Source of the DNA: Acanthosepion pharaonis
Taxonomy: Eukaryota > Mollusca > Cephalopoda > Sepiida > Sepiidae
Direction of reading: 5' to 3'
Assembly: GCA_903632075.3 (NCBI GenBank)
Contig: CAHIKZ030004724.1
Coordinates: 3,643,501 to 3,707,500 of the forward strand
Length of the DNA stretch: 64,000 bases
A program made the position numbers and the translations under genes. Numbering within the stretch: the stretch's first letter is position 1; each line of letters begins with the position of its first letter. Positions 26,251 through 35,539 of the stretch are shown here, piece after piece. Under the pieces are notes generated by a model that saw only the letters and a list, made by a program, of their open reading frames with translations, was not told the origin of the DNA and did no database searches.

Positions 26251-26895
26251 TTTTTTCTATTTTCTTTTCTGTCTTCTTCTCTCCATCCTCCTATTCTGTT
26301 TCATTTTCTTCGTCTCTGTCTTGTACTTCCTTTTCCAACCTCTCCTAGACCTTTTCCTATCTTTTTCATAGTTATCTTCTATTTCCTTTTAAAATTCTCC
26401 TCTCTCTCTCTCCCCTCCTATTCTCTTTTATCTTCATCTTCTTCGATTTCCTTTTCACTCTTCTCCTCTCCCTCCCACTATTCTCTTTCTTCTATTTGTC
26501 TTCTATTTCCTTTTCCAACTTCTCCTAGCCCTCTCCTTATCTCTTTCTTCTATTTATCTTCTATTTCCTTTTACAAATCTCCCCTCCCTTTTCCTGTTCT
26601 CTTTTATCGTTATCATCTTCTACTTTCCTTTTCCGCCTTCTCCTCGCTTTCCGCCTATTCTTTCTTATTGTTGTCTTCTTCGATTTCCTTTTCTCTTTTC
26701 TCCTCTCCCTCCTATTATTCTCTTTCTTTGTTATCTTCTTCTATTTCCTTTTCCAACATCTCCTCACCCTAATCCTCTTCTCTTTCATCGGTATCTTCTT
26801 CTACTTCCTTTTCCGCATACTCCTCTCCCCTTTCCTGTTCTCTTTCATCGTCATCTTCTTCCATTTCCTTTCACTCTCCTCCTATTCTCTTTATC
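26251..26895. repeat. 60 bp tandem repeat
   Basis: About ten units marked by ATTTCCTTTT at 26381, 26446, 26504 and 26562, then at exactly 60 bp steps (26622, 26682, 26742, 26802, 26862 with small changes). Units also contain CTCCTATTCTCTTT, shared with the 29 bp satellite. On the minus strand the 60 bp steps give a 20-residue acidic pattern (EKEIEEDN..RE) interrupted by stops. Confidence 0.85.
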
Positions 26896-26974
26896 TTTAC
26901 CTTTATCTGTTATTTTTCTTTTTTCTTCCTTACATTGTTTTCTTTTGTTCCCCCACCGCCACCTCTTTTTACAT

Positions 26975-27022
26975 CCTCTCTCTGTCTCTCTCTTTCTCTC
27001 TTTGTCTCTCTGTCTCTCTCTC

Positions 27023-27053
<31 letters not shown>

Positions 27054-27068
27054 ACACACACACATACA
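26975..27068. repeat. (TC)n-(CA)n compound microsatellite
   Basis: TCTCTCTGTCTC-type tract (26975-27040) followed by (CA)n (27040-27065). It closes the 18 kb pyrimidine block. Confidence 0.9.
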
Positions 27069-27282
27069 TCCACTTTTGTTCTCTCTCCCTTTTTTTCATT
27101 CCCCGAGATCGACTCTTGCATAAATTCTCAATTCCCACCACCCACCATCCCGGCCTAGAGCCTACAAAGGCGTTGACGCATTTGATGTATTGGTTTGTAT
27201 TGAAAAGATTCAAAGTAAATTGCACAGCAGATATTAGTACTAGACCATTTTATCTTTATATTTTTCTATACATTAACTGATG

Positions 27283-27315
<33 letters not shown>

Positions 27316-27618
27316 TCCTATTTCATATCGATATTTGTCATTATATTACCACAGAGAAGTATTTTTGAAGCCTTAACCTCACACGTGGCCACCGTTTTAT
27401 AAAGAATGATGTATTGGCAAAAATCTCAGATATAACACAACGTCTTATCTTTTCGCCTATTGACGAGACAATAGGTGAACTTTTTACTGTCGTATCGTCA
27501 GAATTCTTTTTTTCAACGTTACTGTTATTGATATTTTTGCTATTGTTGTCTCTTAGGTGATTTTCTTTTTGTCTTCATTGTTGTTGTTGTTTATAATGAT
27601 AACTATAATACAGAATAT

Positions 27619-27685
<67 letters not shown>

Positions 27686-27820
27686 GACGCTACATTCAAA
27701 CGATAAACTCACAATGACAAGTATGAGATAAATCAGTTTTAAAAATTCTCCCGAATAGTTTTTCTTTATTTGAATTTTTCATATTTTTTAATGCAGTTTA
27801 TCTATATAAAATTGGAGAGA
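27069..27820. other. Spacer with (ATT)n and (AT)n
   Basis: No gene is recognised. (ATT)n lies at about 27286-27315 and (AT)n at about 27620-27678. Confidence 0.6.
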
Positions 27821-28217
27821 ACACTTAGACGTGTTGTAATGGTTAACAAGCTTGTCTTACTAGATCAATTACCAGTGAGTTTGATCTTCACTGGTTGCTC
27901 CCTAATCTCGGCCTTGTTCCACGTCTAAGCTACGCTTAGTAAATCGCCGGGGACATCGAGCTGTTGCGATGGTTAGCAAACTTTTCTTATTAAATCAATT
28001 ACGAGTGAGTTTGATCCTCTCTAGCTGCTCCATAAATTTCGGCCTTGTGCCACATTTAAGCTACGCTTAGTAAATCGCTGGGCACTTTGATGTGGTGTAA
28101 TGGTTAGCAAGCTTTTCTCGCTAGATCAATTATGACTGAGTATTGAATTTGATCTTCACTGGGTGCACCATAATTTCGGCCTTGTGCCAAATCTAAGTTT
28201 CACTTAGCAAATCACTA
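27820..28217 (+). mobile_element. SINE family A, head-to-tail trimer
   Basis: Three consecutive copies of a tRNA-derived SINE at about 27820-27948, 27949-28078 and 28079-28217. The A-box region (GTAATGGTTAGCAAGC or variant) recurs near 27838, 27969 and 28099, a step of about 130 bp. Each is followed by a B-box-like GAGTTTGATCCTC or variant, then TCGGCCTTGTGCCA and AAGCTACGCTTAGTAAATC. The third unit still begins GGGCACTTTGATG like isolated copies elsewhere. The heads resemble Glu/Gln-type tRNAs but cannot fold as intact tRNAs, so they are SINEs and not tRNA genes. Confidence 0.85.
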
Positions 28218-28386
28218 TAAATTTGAAGATAATGAAACAATGTGGAGAAGTGAGAGAGAACAATAAAATAGAGGGCGCGGTTTACGCGACTTGATGATTT
28301 GTCCTGTGAATTGTACATGAGGCTGTTGCACATCTTTTTTCCGCTAGGGTTGCCCCAAACAAGATCTCCAGTTGTGTGATTACGCT

Positions 28387-28505
28387 GTTAAAAAAGGGCA
28401 AAGGTATTGTGCGGGATTTAGATGATTACAGGCCCATAACTCTGCTAAACACTAAGTTAAAGATTTTGGCCAAGATCCTGACGGAGCATTTGCTGTCAGT
28501 TGTCG
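28387..28505 (+). pseudogene. LINE RT N-terminal motif fragment
   Basis: Translates to a segment with LLKKGK, then DDYRPITLLNTKLKILAKI, ending LTEHLLSVV. This is the hallmark 'NYRPI.LLN...K...K.L..RL' entry into the RT domain of L1/Tx1-like ORF2. The first K-rich stretch reads with one frameshift near 28390. It joins directly to post-RT sequence at about 28510, so the fingers/palm with the YADD active site is missing. Confidence 0.75.
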
Positions 28506-28539
28506 AGATTCTGTTGGGTGCTTGACAAGAGGTCGATCT

Positions 28540-29719
28540 TCCGAAGCCAGTCACTTGGACGGACGGTCCTGCCCGCCTTCTCGGATTGTGGTTTGGACCT
28601 GACCTCCAGCTGGAGAAAAATTGGTCCGAAGTACAGACAAAGGTCGGTGCGGCGGTCGAGACTCGGCGCCTGTAGGATGTTGTCCGTGAAAGGCACGGCT
28701 GAGGCGTATGCCACTTACGTCTTTCCACTTGTCCTTTAACGCTTGTCTGTACTTCCTCTCTGTAGGAACGTAATAAGGTGATCGATCGCTTGCTCCCCCC
28801 CCCTTGTGGAGGGACGCAAGCAGCATGTCGGCAGAGAAGTCTGTGCTCAGCGTCCGTGCACTTTGCGAGTCACAAACACGTCTCGAGGCTAGCTTTACCA
28901 AGCCGCGCATTGACAAGGTACTCGATTTTGGCGGGTATTTTGAAGGAAGCTTTCCCTACCTTACTATCACTCCACCCATCTCCCGGGCTGAGCGCCTTCG
29001 TAATTGAGTTTCCTCTTTGAGGGTCGTTTCTCGGTCCAGTAACTTTTCTTGGGCTAGGAAGATCTTCTATCGTGAAATAGTGGAGGAAGTCGCGAAGGAT
29101 CCGCTACGCGGCGGACTCAACTTAGCGGGCGAGTGGCGCACGTTTTAGTCTTGGACGCCAGCAGCGGATTACCTCAGCAACTTTTTACTTACCTGGCGAA
29201 TGATTCGGAACAGGCTATTTGTCAAAGACAAGGCCTTCATATGAGGTTTGTTGGATTTGCCAGACTGTCAACAATGTGAACATGGCTTAAAAGAAACGGC
29301 TTCACACGCCTTTAACCATTGTCCTCTGGGACCATGTCGGCGAGTTGACGGCTCGTATCGCCCCCGAAAAGCTCGTGCTAATTAATGGTGCATGTGTGTC
29401 TGACAATGTGTCACCCCCATATTCTGAGGTGAAACGGATGGTGTTTCTATCGCTACTGGCCACGGCCCAAGTGGTAATTTGGACGACGCGATTAGAGGAA
29501 ATCTTGCAAGGTGACCGTTATTCTCATCAGGATGTAATCCGATTCTTTGAGCATCAACTCAAGATGAATATTAGAATTAAGCAATTGGGTTCGACAGATT
29601 TCAGCGAAAGATGGGTGACCGAAGAGAGCCTGGTTCGTCTGAACGGGGCGAGCTTTGATTTTCATTTTTTGGTCTCCCTAAGTCACATTGGGGTAGTTTC
29701 CTGTAGAGCCCTCATCTAG
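28540..29719 (+). pseudogene. LINE ORF2 C-terminal region
   Basis: Continues from the deletion joint with LGLWFGPDLQLEKNW (28585-28630), then several frameshifted stretches (SVRALCESQTRLEASF at about 28842-28890; RKIFYREIVEEVAKDP at about 29058-29105). Next come LTWRMIRNRLFVKDKAF (29190-29240) and CQQCEHGLKETASHAFNHC (29269-29325), a C-x2-C...H-x3-C arrangement as in the zf-RVT domain of plant and animal LINEs. The last 124 codons (29345-29719) stay open, with VFLSLLATAQVVIWTTRLE and a tract ending in a TAG stop. At least four breaks in about 1.2 kb show it is a relic. Confidence 0.75.
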
Positions 29720-30312
29720 TTATGGTAGACTCTTATTGTGTACCTAGTTAATGTACCATTTCTGTCCTGTTACCGCCTTCTTCTTTAGTAATGATTCAAG
29801 TCGAGATTCTCAAACCTCCTCAATTTGTTTTTGGCCACTTTTTCCCCATGGCCGTATTTATTTTATCCTTCACTCTTCCTTAGTGAGACAGCCTCTTGAT
29901 TTTGCCTGAAGACGAAATGCAACGACCTCTTTTAATTCTTTTGAGGGTTTGACGGATCCAACCAGCATCAATAATCCTTATTTTTGTGTATTTGGTTTAA
30001 TATTTTAATTTGTTTTGGGGTTCATCCGCCCCTCATTGCATATCATCAGCAGATTGTTATATATGGTAGTTTATGCTCATTAAATTTTCATGTCAAGAGG
30101 TGTTTTTCTGAGAGTATTGCGGTCTTGTGCTATATGGAGGATTGAATGATGATGGATGAGTTCTTGTGGTGGATGTGTAAATTGTAATGAATGAATGGGC
30201 CGTGGGGTCGATTACCCAGGTATGAGATAGTAAGTGACAACAAGCCATTCCCTCCCCTCAGTTTTCGTTTTGTGCCTTTGTTGTATTTTATATGCAATAA
30301 ATCAATTTTAAA

Positions 30313-30625
30313 TTCAACGCGTTAACCAGTTCCGACGTCAAAACAAACAAAGCCTTCATCTTCACTTCTTCTCCCCCCTCCTGTAATTTAAGACACTTAA
30401 ATTACGCCACAGTAACCACTGTAGTTACACGCAATCAAAAATTAAATAACTCATTTAAAGTTAGATTTAAATATCGAACAGAGTGAAAGTTTTAAAAAAA
30501 CGATTCTTTGTTGAAGGTTTAACTTTAATTTCGCTTTTCGTCGCAAATGCAATTGATATCGTTTAATTAAGTTGTAATTAAAACATAAGAAGGGCACGGT
30601 ATGTTGCTCATATGTTTTTTTTTCT
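30313..30625. other. Spacer, no recognised feature
   Basis: About 310 bp between the LINE 3' end and the 32 bp minisatellite. Nothing recognised. Confidence 0.5.
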
Positions 30626-30630
30626 TTTTT

Positions 30631-30906
30631 CTAGCATTCGTACTGTGACTTTTTTTCCTTTTTCTAGCATTCGTACTGTGACTTTTTTCCCTTTTTCTAG
30701 CATTCGTACTGTGACTTTTTCCCTTTTTCTAGCATTCGTACTGTGACTTTTTCTTTTTTCTAGCATTCGTACTGTGACTTTTTTCTTTTTTCTAGCATTC
30801 GTACTGTGACTTTTTCCCTTTTTCTAGCATTCGTACTGTGACTTTTTTCTTTTTTCTAGCATTCGTACTGTGACTTTTTTCCTTTTTCTAGCATTCGTAC
30901 TGTGTC
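30631..30906. repeat. Minisatellite, 9 units of 31-33 bp
   Basis: Core CTAGCATTCGTACTGTGACT begins at 30631, 30664, 30697, 30729, 30760, 30792, 30824, 30856 and 30888. The 20 bp core is invariant except for the last copy (ACTGTGTCTT). The length variation lies entirely in the T/C spacer. Confidence 0.95.
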
Positions 30907-31063
30907 TTATTCAAAATATTACATAGTTCGGGTTCCTTAATGTCTTTTAAGTGTGACTTTATATGAAAGGATCATAAAGAATGGGGATTTTAAAAGAAAA
31001 TTGTACACAAAATAAATTTATGCAAAATACGGGGATCAGTTGCGTATACGAAGAAAGATTATG

Positions 31064-31071
31064 GTATAGAA
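31064..31071. repeat. hAT target-site duplication, left
   Basis: GTATAGAA, matched exactly at 31844-31851. Eight base pairs is the expected hAT duplication length. Confidence 0.9.
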
Positions 31072-31843
31072 CAGGGGTCGGCAATTCATTCGACCCCCGC
31101 GGGCCGGATCGTGTTATAATGGCGGGTCGCGGGCCGGACGAAGGTCATTAATGAAAAATTAAGGAAAATTACATATGCAGACCCCTGTCAACCTAAATAT
31201 TTAAAACCATAATGAAAATAAACATTGAGAAATCAGAAAAACAAAAGAAAATCTAAAATTTAAAAAAAAACACCTAACAAAAATTACTTTTCCTCAAGGA
31301 ACGTCAAAATACTTCAAAGTGAAACAAATCAACCGAAGTGAAATGGATGAAATTATGACGTGTAGATTTGAAACTGTTATTGAAAATTGTTCTACAAATG
31401 AACCACACACACACACATCAAACAAAATCAAAGCACATATACCCATACATACGAGTACAAATAGTTGCAAACATATACACTTACGTACGTACACATGCGG
31501 TATCATGCACACATTCATGCGGCATGTATGTATAATGCACGTATGTTTAACTGTCTTTAGATTTCTGCTACCTCGCATGTCAGTCCCTCCCTGGCCTTTT
31601 TCACTTTATCGTTCCTTTCGCTTCTGTTATCTTTTAATGTAGCCAAGGGTCATAACAAATATGTATCCATTATTTGACATTAAACGTAAGCAACGCAACT
31701 CATGAAAGATAACTGGCAGATAGTCTAATTCGAAAGCCTCGTTTCTCATGTTAGAAATAGTCATTGGTAATCAGGCTTGCGGGCCGGTCAAAATGCCTTC
31801 GCGGGCCGGATCCAGCACGCGAGCCGTAGGTTGCCGACCCTTG
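31072..31843. mobile_element. Non-autonomous hAT element
   Basis: A 772 bp element with terminal inverted repeats CAGGGGTCGGCAA (31072-31084) and TTGCCGACCCTTG (31831-31843), one mismatch in 13. It is bounded by a perfect 8 bp target duplication. Subterminal GC-rich blocks carry repeated GCGGGCCGGA motifs (31099, 31131, 31782 and 31801 areas) in an otherwise AT-rich interior. Such CAGGGGTCGGCAA termini are known from hAT transposons in many animals. No transposase domain (DDE, RW or hATC region) is seen in the interior; the two frames of about 100 codons at 31294-31642 are mutually antisense and lack motifs. It would have needed a transposase in trans. Confidence 0.93.
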
Positions 31844-31851
31844 GTATAGAA

Positions 31852-32158
31852 TAAAAAAAAAATCATTTTATTATTTAAAAATTCTTATAACTTTTTCGTA
31901 CATAGGACGCTGAAGTAAAAAGGTCGAAGGCCCAAAACACTTTACAGGAACTTGCGTAAAGTCCACCTGAAAGTCGGCTTCTAGACTAGTATTTAATATA
32001 TTTGTTTCCTGGTGTTTTAAAGCTTGCTAAAACCATTCAAAACGTGACATCATTTGAGACACAAATATATTTAAATTTGAAATGTAGCATTCCCAGAAAA
32101 AACATTTTTCTTTGATACTGACAACATTAATTTTTTGTTTGCTTTAATTTTGTTATTG
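31852..32158. other. Spacer, no recognised feature
   Basis: About 300 bp of AT-rich sequence. Nothing recognised. Confidence 0.5.
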
Positions 32159-32539
32159 TTTCAGTATCACCCCATGCAAGGCAATAAAGCCACTAAAACA
32201 CAAGGGGTTACTGGGTGTGGAAGAATTAGGAACAAAAACATTAATAATGAGCAGAAAGAGAAAAGAGTAATCGGGAGGACAGTAGACAGCAATTGACATT
32301 GCAATTAAATTTTTGCCGATTAAAGTTGGCTAGAAAGCATGGAGCCGGGAGTTCCGCAATCGAGAATTGCGAGAAAAGAAATTGTTAGTATAGAATTTAC
32401 AGGCACATCCAGCCAGTTCAAATGTAAACTGATGAAATCTCAACAACACTGCACTTAAATAAAAAAAAGAAAACGTTTAAGTACCATAGCTCATCCAAAC
32501 AATTACCATGAAATTATTTACCGAAAAGACATATAGAGG

Positions 32540-33541
32540 CCGTCTTATGGCGGTGGGAAAATGACTTTTCAACTTTTGGAGAAGTTCTGAGTGTCAGACC
32601 TCGTCAAAGGCTTTGGAGAAATTCAATGTTACAGCCCTGGCTTCACCATTTTAATCTAGAGCATGATATTCTCTTTCCGCAATTATCGTCAGTACATCAG
32701 CAGTTGACCTGGAGAAACGAAAGTCATATTGCTTATCTGAAAAAAGGCCCTGCGATGGGAGATGATGAGCCAATTCAGCATTGATTAGGGTTTCTAAGAG
32801 TCTCCCAAAGTGTCAGAAAGCTAATAGACCAATAGATTGATAGTCCGGATGGCCCACCAGAGTTCTTAAAAATTTGGAAGAACAGACGATGACTTTCAGC
32901 AGGCAGGAAAACAGGAGGCAGTGAGTCATTTATCATAAAGTTTAGAGAGAACAGGAGCCAGTTCGGGAGTACACTTCTTAATGACTATTACAGGGATACC
33001 ATCAGGTTCACATGTTTTATGAGGATCTAAGCCAGAAATGATAGCAAAAACCATGGAAGGGGTTGTATGCATATCACTCAACAGAGGCTCAGTTATCGGT
33101 GATAAGTTAAGTATGGATGAGTCAAGAGTTTGAGGACAATTTACGGGCAAAGATAATAACTCAAATTGATTGAAGAGGGGAGGAATAGAGATTTTGCGAA
33201 CAGCAACGAAAAGGCACCTTTTGTGACAAGAGCTGTCACACTGGTATAGCCGGAAATAGCGTTTTCTGTATGCTATAGCGAACGAGCATGCTGCTGTGAC
33301 CCATGGAGAGGATTGAGGTTTCACATGGTATTTCCGAGAAAGGATAAAGCGTCCATGCAGGCTTTGACCCAAGAAAAAACCCCAATGGTGCAATTTTCAT
33401 TTGGGGGGTTAAAGATGTCAGTCCAAGGAGCGTCACGAAGAAAATTAAGAAGTGTGTCGCAATCAGCATGCTGGGAACGGAAAGATGGTTATGGGGTCCT
33501 TGTTTAATGGATGATTGGAACGAAATGTCAATAGATGCCAC
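32540..33541 (-). pseudogene. LINE RT fragment
   Basis: Minus-strand 33393-32926 has residues such as SSPWVTAACSFAIAYRKRYF (pre-RT linker) and SGLDPHKTCEPDGIPVIVI followed by KKCTPELAPVLSKLYDK, matching the 'K..GPDGIP..ll...' RT motif. Here the usual G of GPDG is E. About 32800-32560 yields a TIIAEREYHALD-like stretch, then EARAVTLNFSKAFDEV, the RT motif A region with 'D.SKAFD' altered to 'NFSKAFD'. The YADD box is not found; sequence jumps to the 3' end near 32530. Confidence 0.7.
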
Positions 33542-33559
33542 AGAGTGGTGGAATTACCA

Positions 33560-33700
33560 GGGCACTTTGATGTGGTGTAATGGTTAAAAACGTTTGTCTT
33601 ACTAAATCATTTACGACTGAGTAGTGAGTTCGATCCTCACTGGATGGCCCCATACTTTCAGCCTTGTGCTACATCTAAGCTGCGCTTAGAAAATCACTAT
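33560..33700 (+). mobile_element. SINE family A inserted in LINE copy A
   Basis: Starts GGGCACTTTGATGTGGTGTA with A-box-like TAATGGTTA, B-box GAGTTCGATCCTCACTGG, then CAGCCTTGTGCTACATCTAA and ends CTTAGAAAATCAC. It interrupts the minus-strand LINE between its endonuclease and RT parts, so it is younger than that insertion. No convincing target duplication was found. Confidence 0.88.
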
Positions 33701-33705
33701 TTGCC

Positions 33706-34460
33706 ACAACTGCAGTATGTTTAAGCAATAAATCTTGGGTGATGGCAGTGTTTCGAAGCTCGTTCAAGAACGAGGAGAGGAAGTAAGAAACAAATCCTTT
33801 AGAGTAGTTTGTCGATAGGTCTTGCTAGGGAAACTAGTAGGGATTTCCACGATTTGAGTAAGCGATTGGCCAATAGAATAATTTAATGTCTGTTTACCTG
33901 CAACATCAGTAGGTTTTAGAGTGTTTAAGCCATGTGTCATTAAAGTCACCTAAGACAAAGATATTCGCAGATGGATGGAGAGGAAGTGTCTTTTCTATAC
34001 TGTCAGATATTATGTCGAATATACTGCAGTCATAGGAAGAGGATAAAAGAAAAAAAGTGATAGCTAACAGAGTTTAATAACGAAAAACAGAAGCACATGA
34101 AAGGTTAGTCTGAGGCGTCGAGACACAATTCCCTGGCAATCGGAAGATTATCCCGGATGTAAATACCAAGGTCATGCATGTTAATGCTGGAATCTTTTCG
34201 ACAAAGGGTAAGATAGCCTGGAACCAAAAATTCATTGGTAACAATGGAAGAATTTAAATTCGTTTCATACAGGGCAAAGGTATTTGGCGACCGTCCCAAA
34301 AGAAAAGATTGTACGATGCAGAGGTTGGATCGGATACCACGAATGATAGAGAAATATAGGTTGACGGATTAGGTGCTTTTCTTTTGTTTACTGGTTTAGT
34401 TGTTGTAGAGTAGAAATGGAAGGTCTCATTAGATAATGGGCGACTTCCAGAGGAAGACAT
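33706..34460 (-). pseudogene. LINE apurinic-like endonuclease domain
   Basis: On the minus strand, 34299-34105 includes FALYETNLNSSIV and VPGYLTLCRKDSSINMHDL, then GIYIRDNLPIARE. This is the typical LINE endonuclease start ('ALCETNL', 'RKD....G..IY.R'). About 34060-33950 gives DIISDSIEKTLPLHPSANI followed by FVLGDFN, the conserved GDFN metal-site motif. About 33950-33764 resembles the 'SLTQIV..PT.FP......LDLFLTS' region. Frames change between these blocks, and the domain is cut from the RT by the SINE at 33560-33700. Confidence 0.75.
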
Positions 34461-34505
34461 GTTGTCTCGTCCAGTGTTATATAAACATCTGAGTGACCTG
34501 TGACT

Positions 34506-34506
<1 letters not shown>

Positions 34507-34556
<50 letters not shown>
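34507..34556. repeat. (AT)n microsatellite
   Basis: About 25 AT dinucleotides between the LINE 5' side and the Gypsy element. Confidence 0.9.
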
Positions 34557-34558
<2 letters not shown>

Positions 34559-34629
34559 ATTTCTATCTCGTTGGTACGAGAATAAAGTAATTGAGATTTA
34601 ATATCATTGCCTTTGTGGCTATTTTACAT

Positions 34630-35397
34630 GACGCTGTCAACAGGATCTGGTGAATACGTGGAACGATCTTATGAAAATAAAATATGGCATCTGCACCAGG
34701 CGGAAATCCTCGATTTGATTGCTCAACTCATGCAACAAATGATAGAGGAACAAAGGAAAACTATCGCATTTGGGAGGGATGGAACCCCTAAAGCGACGCA
34801 AACGTTCAACACGAAAAAACCAGGCCGTCGTGTCACTGAACCCAATTCAACGGGCGACTGGGCATTATTCCTTGACGCTTGGACTCGTTATAAGAAGATG
34901 GGTAAACTTACCAGCTCAGTTGAGATACAAAACGAATTGAGAGCGACATGCTCGCCGGAAGTCAACAGGCTCCTATTCGGCTATATAGCTGAAATATTAA
35001 ATTCGGCTACGGAGGAAAGGTTTTGTCACGCATCCAATTTGTTGCAGTTAAAGGTTTGCACAAGGAAATTCACAAGGCAAGGTTTCATTCCACAGGTGAA
35101 AGGTGAGTTAATCACCTATTTTTAGCAAGGCTACGAAATCAAGCAAAATTTTGTTTGTTTACAGTTGATTGTCCAAACACAGATGGCTGTTGTCAGCGAA
35201 TCAACCACTCGCGCGACATGATAGCTGGACACATAACTGCGGTACTCGCCAACAAGGAACGCAAGAGTCGATTTTTGGCCGAGGCTGCCAACCTCACCAC
35301 ACCCGAGCAAAAGTTCGACCGGCTCGTTAGCTTAGAAACGACGAACAAATCAGCTGCACAGTTAGTAAATGATGTTAGGCTGTCAACCCCGTACTAA
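34630..35397 (+). pseudogene. Gypsy gag pseudogene
   Basis: 172 codons stay open to 35125 with capsid-like sequence: DWALFLDAWTRYKKM and SVEIQNELRATCSPEVNRLL. A frameshift near 35030 moves the frame to one reading VKGLHKEIHKARFH, which crosses one TGA at about 35104 and continues to RDMIAGHITAVLANKERKSR and FLAEAANLTTPEQKFDRLVS, ending at 35397. This series is the usual capsid pattern of gypsy-like elements in molluscs. At 35445-35485 the frame PNKNPCVCCRKTFHPG is a likely remnant of the nucleocapsid zinc knuckle. Confidence 0.7.
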
Positions 35398-35539
35398 CTA
35401 CAGACAGCTGTCGACAAACTAGAACAACTAACGTACCCGCTTCTTTTCCGAATAAGAATCCTTGTGTGTGTTGCAGGAAGACATTCCATCCAGGTTAACC
35501 AAGTATCTTATACATTCTCGCAAGCAGAGGTAATGGCCA

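Larger units (their letters stand above)
28265..30312 (+). mobile_element. L1/Tx1-like LINE, internally deleted
   Basis: Plus-strand non-LTR retrotransposon remnant. Parts in order: sequence before the RT domain (LDDLSCELYMRLLH-like, 28290-28330); start of RT (28387-28505); an abrupt join near 28510-28540 that skips the catalytic palm; the post-RT region (28560-29200); a zinc-binding-type motif (about 29250-29325); the C-terminus (29345-29719); and a long 3'UTR ending GCAATAAATC at 30295-30304, a plausible polyadenylation signal. The organisation and motifs are like L1/Tx1-group ORF2. It cannot be active because the YxDD-containing core is absent and frames are broken. Confidence 0.75.
32159..34475 (-). 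mobile_element. APE-type LINE, copy A (minus strand)
   Basis: One degenerate non-LTR retrotransposon read right to left: N-terminal region and endonuclease (34460-33706), interrupted by a SINE (33560-33700), post-endonuclease linker to RT start (33541-32926), an RT palm fragment (about 32830-32540), a deletion, and the 3' end (about 32530-32159). Plus-strand 3'-terminal sequence TCACCCCATGCAAGGC..ACACAAGGGGTTAC matches the end of the second copy at 47738-48431 (TCACCCCAAGCAAGGC..CGCAAGGGGTTACAG). The clade is CR1/Jockey/I-like by motif style; the exact clade is undecided. Confidence 0.75.

Noticed and set aside
24236..26371. 711- and 606-codon open frames
   Set aside because: They lie in the 29 bp satellite, whose units contain no stop in these frames, and they translate as Ser/Leu/Phe periodic sequence shared by overlapping frames. 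Not genes.
30631..30906. CRISPR-like array
   Set aside because: Repeats of 20 bp are separated by near-identical T/C spacers of about 12 bp, not unique spacers, in an evidently animal genome.
35103..35165. Intron-like GTGAGT...TTTGTTTACAG in the gag region
   Set aside because: The gag frame reads through this stretch with one TGA and family-like residues (VNHLFLARLRNQAKF), so it is coding sequence with a stop and not an intron.
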